From: an uncultured Eubacteriales bacterium
GTDB lineage: Bacteria; Bacillota; Clostridia; Oscillospirales; CAG-272
DNA length: 34,159 bases
Assembly: GCA_934394585.1 (NCBI GenBank)
Contig: CAKRQU010000020.1
Location: 1 to 34,159, forward strand
Reading direction: 5' to 3'
Part shown: positions 30,219-34,159 of the stretch, one piece after another
How the letters are laid out: the number at the start of each line of letters is the position of its first letter
Position numbering within the stretch: position 1 is the stretch's first letter
Made by a program: the position numbers and the translations under genes
The notes under the pieces: generated by a model
What the model saw: only the letters and a program-made list of their open reading frames with translations
Databases searched by the model: none
Told to the model about the DNA's origin: nothing

Positions 30219-32222
30219 TCATCTCCTGCCAAAGTATTCGCCAAAATGCGGCGCGCTTTCATAATCGGTCGGTTCCCATTGCCGTTTCAGCGCGAAAAGA
30301 TGCGCGGCGGAATGCCGCAGCATACAAACAAACGTAAATCCGTCGGGAACTCCCTTGAAATTGTCCTCATCTATATCCACCCATGTGCCCGTGGGGACCC
30401 CTACGGAGAAAACCTCCAGCGCGGGGCAATCCTTTATCGCGCCCGCTTCTATTACGGAAACAGCGTCGTGCAGAAATATCGCGCGCAGATTTTTGCCCGC
30501 AAAAGCACCGCTGCCTATTTCCTTCACGGCATAAAGCTCGCCGTGATACGAAACATAGTTTGGCAGCACATACACGTCGGCGGGAAAGCGGTAAACTTCG
30601 CCCGCGCGCAGTGTATCGGGCAGTGAAATCAGCTTCGCCGTGCCCGCATATTCGTCTATTTCGTATTTTGCTCCGCGCGAATCCGTATCCGCGGAAATCA
30701 TTGCTTCCGTATAATTTACATAAACGAAATATCCCGCCGTGAGTCCGCCATAGGATATATCCACGCGCCGCCTGCCCGATATCGCGAAATTATATTCCGG
30801 CTCGGCATAAATGCGCGATATCTCGTTTTCCGTGAAATAAACGGCGATGAAATCGTTCATCGCATCCGGCTCTTCGCCGATGTTGTAATCGGTTTTCAGG
30901 TTTATTATGCCTATCGTGCCTATCTGCCATTTTTCGTAATTTACTTTGTTTTTCATCATATAATACGCCGAGGTTTTGCCCGCCGCGGTATAAACGAAAA
31001 TATTTTCCGCGGCAAAGGCGTCCGTGCCGATATATTCGGGCGAGGGCGGCACCACTATATACGAAAGCGCGTCGCAACGGTAAAAAGCACCGTCGCCTAT
31101 ATAGTTCACGCCCGCGCCGAGGATGAGCACACCGGAAAGCGACGTGCAATCCTTAAAGGCGCCGTCGCCTATATACGTCACGTTTTTGGGTATATCCGCG
31201 CCCTCGAGAAAATCGCACCGCGCAAAGGCATAATTGCCTATATATGTCACGCTCTGCGGAATATCGAGCGAGGAAAGCGAACCGCAATCGGAAAAAAGCC
31301 CGTCGCTTATTTTCTTTATATCCGTCGGCAGCTTTACCGAGTAAAGACTGCTGCAAAAAGCAAAGGCATTTTCGCCGACAGTGCAGTTTTTGCGCGGTAA
31401 TTCCGCCGTTTTCAGCCGCATGCATTCATAAAAAGCGCCGCTTTGTATTTCCGAAACAAAAGGACAGGATACCGCCGTGATATTCTGATTTCCGCGGAAA
31501 GCGCGGTCGCCTATCGCATATACGGGATATTCCTTTCCCGCTGCCGTGACGGCGCGCGGAATGCTCACTTTGTCGCGCGTGTGTCTGCCGTTTATCAGCA
31601 CGGCGCCTTTTTCATCTATGGCATATACGGCGCCGTCGGGCGAACGCATATCTTCGTCCAGCGCGGGGATATATTCGCCGCGCACATTCACCGTCACCTC
31701 GGCATAAAGCCCGCCGCAGTAAAATTCCACCGCGGTTTCGCCTTCGACTGAAAAATCGTATATCATTTCCACGGCGCTCTCCGGCAGAGAAACTTTTTCA
31801 TCGCCCGAAAGAGCGGTTATTTCGAAATCCGAGAGAGAAGCCGTAGCGCCCACGGCAAAAATGCCGTCGCCCTTTACCGCGGCAAAAAGCTCGTCTGCCG
31901 CGATATTTTTTATCGTGAGAATATATACCTCGCCGCCCGAAAAATGCAGGCGGAAACGGTTTTCGCCCGCTTCGGGAGAGAGAATTTCCGTTTCGCTGTA
32001 ATAATTTTCCTCCATATCCTCGGTTTCAAAGGAAACATTGCTTTTTATATAATCGGTGAGCCGTATGTCACCGGCATTTACAAATTCCGCTTTTATTTCG
32101 CCGTTTTCAAGATAAAAAGGAGAAAGCAGGACAATATTTGCCTTTTCCGCATCCTTCGCGCAGGAAGAAAGCAACAGCATAAAAACAAACGGGATGATGA
32201 AAAATATCCTCTTTTTTATCAT
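30219..32222 (-). CDS. Large lipoprotein with BspA-type leucine-rich repeats
   Basis: 667 residues from ATG 32222. The lipoprotein signal MIKKRIFFIIPFVFMLLLSS is followed by Cys21. About 25-205 forms a beta-rich N-terminal region without a recognised family. About 210-400 carries LRR_5/BspA-like repeats (YAIGDRAFRGNQNITAVSC, VTYIGNYAFARCDFLEGADI, VTYIGDGAFKDCTSLSGVLI, VNYIGDGAFYRCDALSYIVV). A second, degenerate repeat cluster occurs near 575-630. It is likely exposed on the cell surface; ligand unknown. An upstream in-frame start 13 codons earlier would destroy the signal peptide, and AAGGAG ten bases before 32222 supports the chosen ATG. First gene of the operon with malQ. Confidence 0.87.
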   Translation of the reverse strand: MIKKRIFFIIPFVFMLLLSSCAKDAEKANIVLLSPFYLENGEIKAEFVNAGDIRLTDYIKSNVSFETEDMEENYYSETEILSPEAGENRFRLHFSGGEVYILTIKNIAADELFAAVKGDGIFAVGATASLSDFEITALSGDEKVSLPESAVEMIYDFSVEGETAVEFYCGGLYAEVTVNVRGEYIPALDEDMRSPDGAVYAIDEKGAVLINGRHTRDKVSIPRAVTAAGKEYPVYAIGDRAFRGNQNITAVSCPFVSEIQSGAFYECMRLKTAELPRKNCTVGENAFAFCSSLYSVKLPTDIKKISDGLFSDCGSLSSLDIPQSVTYIGNYAFARCDFLEGADIPKNVTYIGDGAFKDCTSLSGVLILGAGVNYIGDGAFYRCDALSYIVVPPSPEYIGTDAFAAENIFVYTAAGKTSAYYMMKNKVNYEKWQIGTIGIINLKTDYNIGEEPDAMNDFIAVYFTENEISRIYAEPEYNFAISGRRRVDISYGGLTAGYFVYVNYTEAMISADTDSRGAKYEIDEYAGTAKLISLPDTLRAGEVYRFPADVYVLPNYVSYHGELYAVKEIGSGAFAGKNLRAIFLHDAVSVIEAGAIKDCPALEVFSVGVPTGTWVDIDEDNFKGVPDGFTFVCMLRHSAAHLFALKRQWEPTDYESAPHFGEYFGRR

Positions 32223-32266
32223 GCGTTCCGGCTCCTTTTCTCGAAAAATATAATATTTCATTATAA

Positions 32267-32295
32267 ATTATACACGAAAATCGGCATTTAGTCAA
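32267..32295 (-). promoter_or_regulatory. Sigma-A promoter of the lipoprotein-malQ-hydrolase operon
   Basis: On the minus strand TTGACT (32295-32290), a 17-base spacer and TATAAT (32272-32267). It lies about 45 bases before the ATG at 32222. Confidence 0.87.
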
Positions 32296-32344
32296 TATCT
32301 CCGGAATATTTGAGAAAAAAGCAAAATATATATATGTCGAGAAA

Positions 32345-32363
32345 AAAAGACGGCGCGTCTTTT
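32345..32363 (+). terminator. Terminator-like hairpin in the spoIVA leader
   Basis: AAAAGACG (32345-32352) and CGTCTTTT (32356-32363) pair around GCG, followed by ATTTTG. It lies 50 bases before spoIVA. It could end readthrough from the left or act in the leader; there is no competing fold that would make it a clear attenuator. Confidence 0.45.
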
Positions 32364-32412
32364 ATTTTGTAAAAAAAGCGGACTGTCTTGAATTTTTGCA
32401 AGGAGGCTCGTG

Positions 32413-33882
32413 ATGAGTATTTACAGCGATATAGCTACAAGAACAAACGGCGATATTTACATAGGCGTAGTAGGTCCGGTAAGAACGGGAAAATCCACTT
32501 TTATCAAGAAATTCATGGAAACTCTTGTTATTCCGAATATCAGAAACGAATATGATAAAAAACGCGCCAAGGACGAAATGCCGCAGAGCGCGGCAGGTAA
32601 AACCGTGATGACGACGGAACCGAAATTTATCCCCGATGAAGCGGTGGAAATATCGCTGGACGGCGGCGCTTCGCTTTTCGTGAAAATGATAGACTGCGTG
32701 GGATATATCGTCCCCGAGGCGCTCGGCGGAGAGGAAAACAATAAACCGCGCATGGTGATGACCCCGTGGTCGGATGAAAGCATGCCTTTTGAAGAGGCGG
32801 CGGAAATGGGCACGGGCAAAGTGATAAAAGAACATTCCACCATAGGCGTGCTCGTCACGAGCGACGGCTCTTTCGGCGAATTTTCGCGCGAAAATTACGA
32901 AGACAGCGAGCGCAAAGTGGCAAACGAGCTGAAAGCCATAAACAAACCTTTTGTGATAATACTCAATTCCGCCACGCCCGAAGCGCAAAGCTCCGTAAAT
33001 CTGGCTCTGGAAATGGAAAAGGAATACGGCGCGCCCGTAGCGCTGGTAAATTGTCTTGATCTCGATGCAAACGATATAAAGCATATACTGGAGCTGGTAC
33101 TGCTGGAATTTCCGATAACGGAAGTGAGCATCCGTCTGCCCGATTTCATGGATGCGCTCGATGAAGACAATTATATCCGCAAAAGCGTTTATGAAGCCAT
33201 TATTTCCTGCGCCGCGAAAATAGAAAAAACGGGCGATGTAAAGGAAGCTTTTGCTCCCGCCCGCGAAAACGAATATATCGCCGAAATAAAAAGCGACAAA
33301 ATAGATCTCGCCACGGGTGCGGCAGAGCTGAGCGTGATACCCGCAAAGGGACTTTTTTATAAAATAATAGGCGATATGACAGGCATAAATATCGCCGACG
33401 ACGGCGCTCTGATGTCCACGCTCATCGAGCTTTCCAAAACGCAGAAAGCATACGACAAAATAAAAGCCGCGCTCGCTTCCGTAAATGAAACGGGTTACGG
33501 CGTGGTTACTCCGGATATCGGCGATATGACGCTGGAGGAGCCGGAGGTAGTGAAGCAATCGGGCGGATATGCCGTGAAATTGCGCGCCACGGCGCCGTCC
33601 ATCCACATGATAAAGGCAAATATCGCGGCGGAAGTTTCGCCCGTGGTCGGTACGGAACAGCAATCGGAAAATCTCGTGCGTTTTCTGCTCGGCGAATTTG
33701 AAAAAGCGCCGGGCAAAATATGGGAAACGAATATATTCGGCAGATCTCTGTACGATCTGATGTCCGAGGGGCTTTCGGGCAAGCTGGCGAATGTGCCCGA
33801 GGACGCCCGCGAAAAGCTTTCGAAAACGCTGGAGCGCGTGATAAACGAGGGCAGCGGCGGTCTGCTCTGCATAATATTGTGA
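32413..33882 (+). CDS. spoIVA: Stage IV sporulation protein A
   Basis: 489 residues. SpoIVA is an ATPase that polymerises on the forespore surface and forms the coat basement layer. The Walker A motif is GPVRTGKST (21-29) in the characteristic N-terminus MSIYSDIATRTNGDIYIG. The central GTPase-like domain contains VKMIDCVGY, and the C-terminus ends in the conserved glycine-rich GSGGLLCIIL. ATG 32413 is preferred over the GTG three bases before it because AGGAGG (32401-32406) then has six-base spacing. GAATATTT near 32306 and ATATATAT near 32328 could be a sporulation sigma-E promoter, but the match is loose. It is monocistronic, followed by a strong terminator. Confidence 0.96.
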   Translation: MSIYSDIATRTNGDIYIGVVGPVRTGKSTFIKKFMETLVIPNIRNEYDKKRAKDEMPQSAAGKTVMTTEPKFIPDEAVEISLDGGASLFVKMIDCVGYIVPEALGGEENNKPRMVMTPWSDESMPFEEAAEMGTGKVIKEHSTIGVLVTSDGSFGEFSRENYEDSERKVANELKAINKPFVIILNSATPEAQSSVNLALEMEKEYGAPVALVNCLDLDANDIKHILELVLLEFPITEVSIRLPDFMDALDEDNYIRKSVYEAIISCAAKIEKTGDVKEAFAPARENEYIAEIKSDKIDLATGAAELSVIPAKGLFYKIIGDMTGINIADDGALMSTLIELSKTQKAYDKIKAALASVNETGYGVVTPDIGDMTLEEPEVVKQSGGYAVKLRATAPSIHMIKANIAAEVSPVVGTEQQSENLVRFLLGEFEKAPGKIWETNIFGRSLYDLMSEGLSGKLANVPEDAREKLSKTLERVINEGSGGLLCIIL

Positions 33883-33885
33883 GGG

Positions 33886-33915
33886 AAAAGAAGCGGGCAG
33901 ATGCCCGCTTCTTTT
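33886..33915 (+). terminator. Intrinsic terminator of spoIVA
   Basis: AAAAGAAGCGGGC (33886-33898) and GCCCGCTTCTTTT (33903-33915) make a perfect 13 bp stem with an AGAT loop; T-rich end within the stem. It starts three bases after the stop codon. Confidence 0.9.
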
Positions 33916-34145
33916 GCCGAAAAATATAAAAAATCTACTTTCCTTTACGAAGGAAACGAAGGTGTACTTTTTATAAAAGCGCAGAAAATTTCTCTTTGCC
34001 AAGAGGGGAGCGGGCGGCACTTGCCGCCCGTAACGGGGTCGCGCTTTTCATAAAAGCGCAAAAATATTACTCTTTGCCAAGAGGGGGCGGGCGACTGCGG
34101 TCGCCCGTGGACGGGGTCGCGCTTTTCACTGACGAAAAGCGCGGC
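33916..34145. repeat. Hairpin-module array before element copy G
   Basis: No gene is seen. Modules in order are TTTCCTTTACGAAGGAAA (about 33939-33956), an unpaired-end GTACTTTTTATAAAAGCGC (about 33964-33982), module-4 CTCTTTGCCAAGAG (about 33992-34005), GGGCGGCACTTGCCGCCC (about 34012-34029), GCGCTTTTCATAAAAGCGC (about 34041-34059), module 4 again (about 34071-34084), module 3 (about 34090-34107) and a GCGC module-1 hairpin (about 34119-34142). It is a duplicated block: modules 4, 3 and 1 occur twice in a row. Confidence 0.75.
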
Positions 34146-34159
34146 AAAAGTCATCAAAG
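34146..34159 (+). repeat. Dispersed element, copy G (first 14 bases, cut by window edge)
   Basis: AAAAGTCATCAAAG matches the first 14 bases of the complete copies and is preceded by the same module 4-3-1 array as copy F. The rest lies outside the window. Confidence 0.8.

Overview
The window reads as a chromosomal segment of a spore-forming, Gram-positive-type member of the Bacillota, most likely class Clostridia. The evidence is the gene content: spoIVA, a ytvI-like permease, an M50 site-2 protease, a LysM+GH18 SleL/YaaH-type spore-cortex enzyme, an S-layer-homology surface protein, and lipoproteins with BspA-type leucine-rich repeats. Sigma-A promoters with 17-base spacers and purine-rich ribosome-binding sites support this. 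Base composition is near half G+C by eye, and ATA is a frequently used Ile codon. No rRNA, tRNA, CRISPR array, transposase or phage gene was seen.

Layout. 232-2845: divergent alr (alanine racemase) and a glycerol-1-phosphate dehydrogenase, each with its own promoter. 3898-5142: a secreted SLH protein. 5327-10130: a probable envelope-glycan set (GtrA-type flippase, FAD oxidoreductase, large polytopic membrane protein, cupin). 11036-14976: a LysM/GH18 enzyme and an LRR lipoprotein, divergent from ytvI and an M50 protease. 15734-17596: a peptide-ABC solute-binding lipoprotein. 18029-25941: a compact plus-strand run, argS-yebC-phosphohexomutase-ogg-serS-zinc-ribbon protein-kdgK, closed by a terminator. 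26963-32222: a minus-strand operon of LRR lipoprotein, malQ and serine hydrolase. 32413-33882: spoIVA.

The most striking content lies between the genes. Almost every wide intergenic region holds a copy of one 460-511 bp element: five full copies at 3061-3570, 5856-6361, 10445-10916, 15096-15555 and 26137-26647, with fragments at both window ends. Copies occur in both orientations, begin AAAAGTCA and end TGACTTTT. They share a 5' hairpin, two long-range 9-11 bp complementarities, a GNRA-capped hairpin and a 3' hairpin followed by a T-run. Stem changes between copies are partly compensatory. No reading frame is preserved. Around each copy are strings of short hairpin modules whose stems also change in a paired way, plus a second hairpin-rich repeat of about 150 bp. 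I read this as an undescribed (to me) dispersed element family encoding or mimicking a structured RNA, moved by an unseen enzyme. This is inference and could be tested with a covariance model and RNA-seq.

Two expression details can be read directly. The alr promoter -10 box covers the first possible ATG, so translation must begin at a downstream TTG. The terminator after the LRR lipoprotein gene carries, in its 3' arm, the ribosome-binding site of the next gene.
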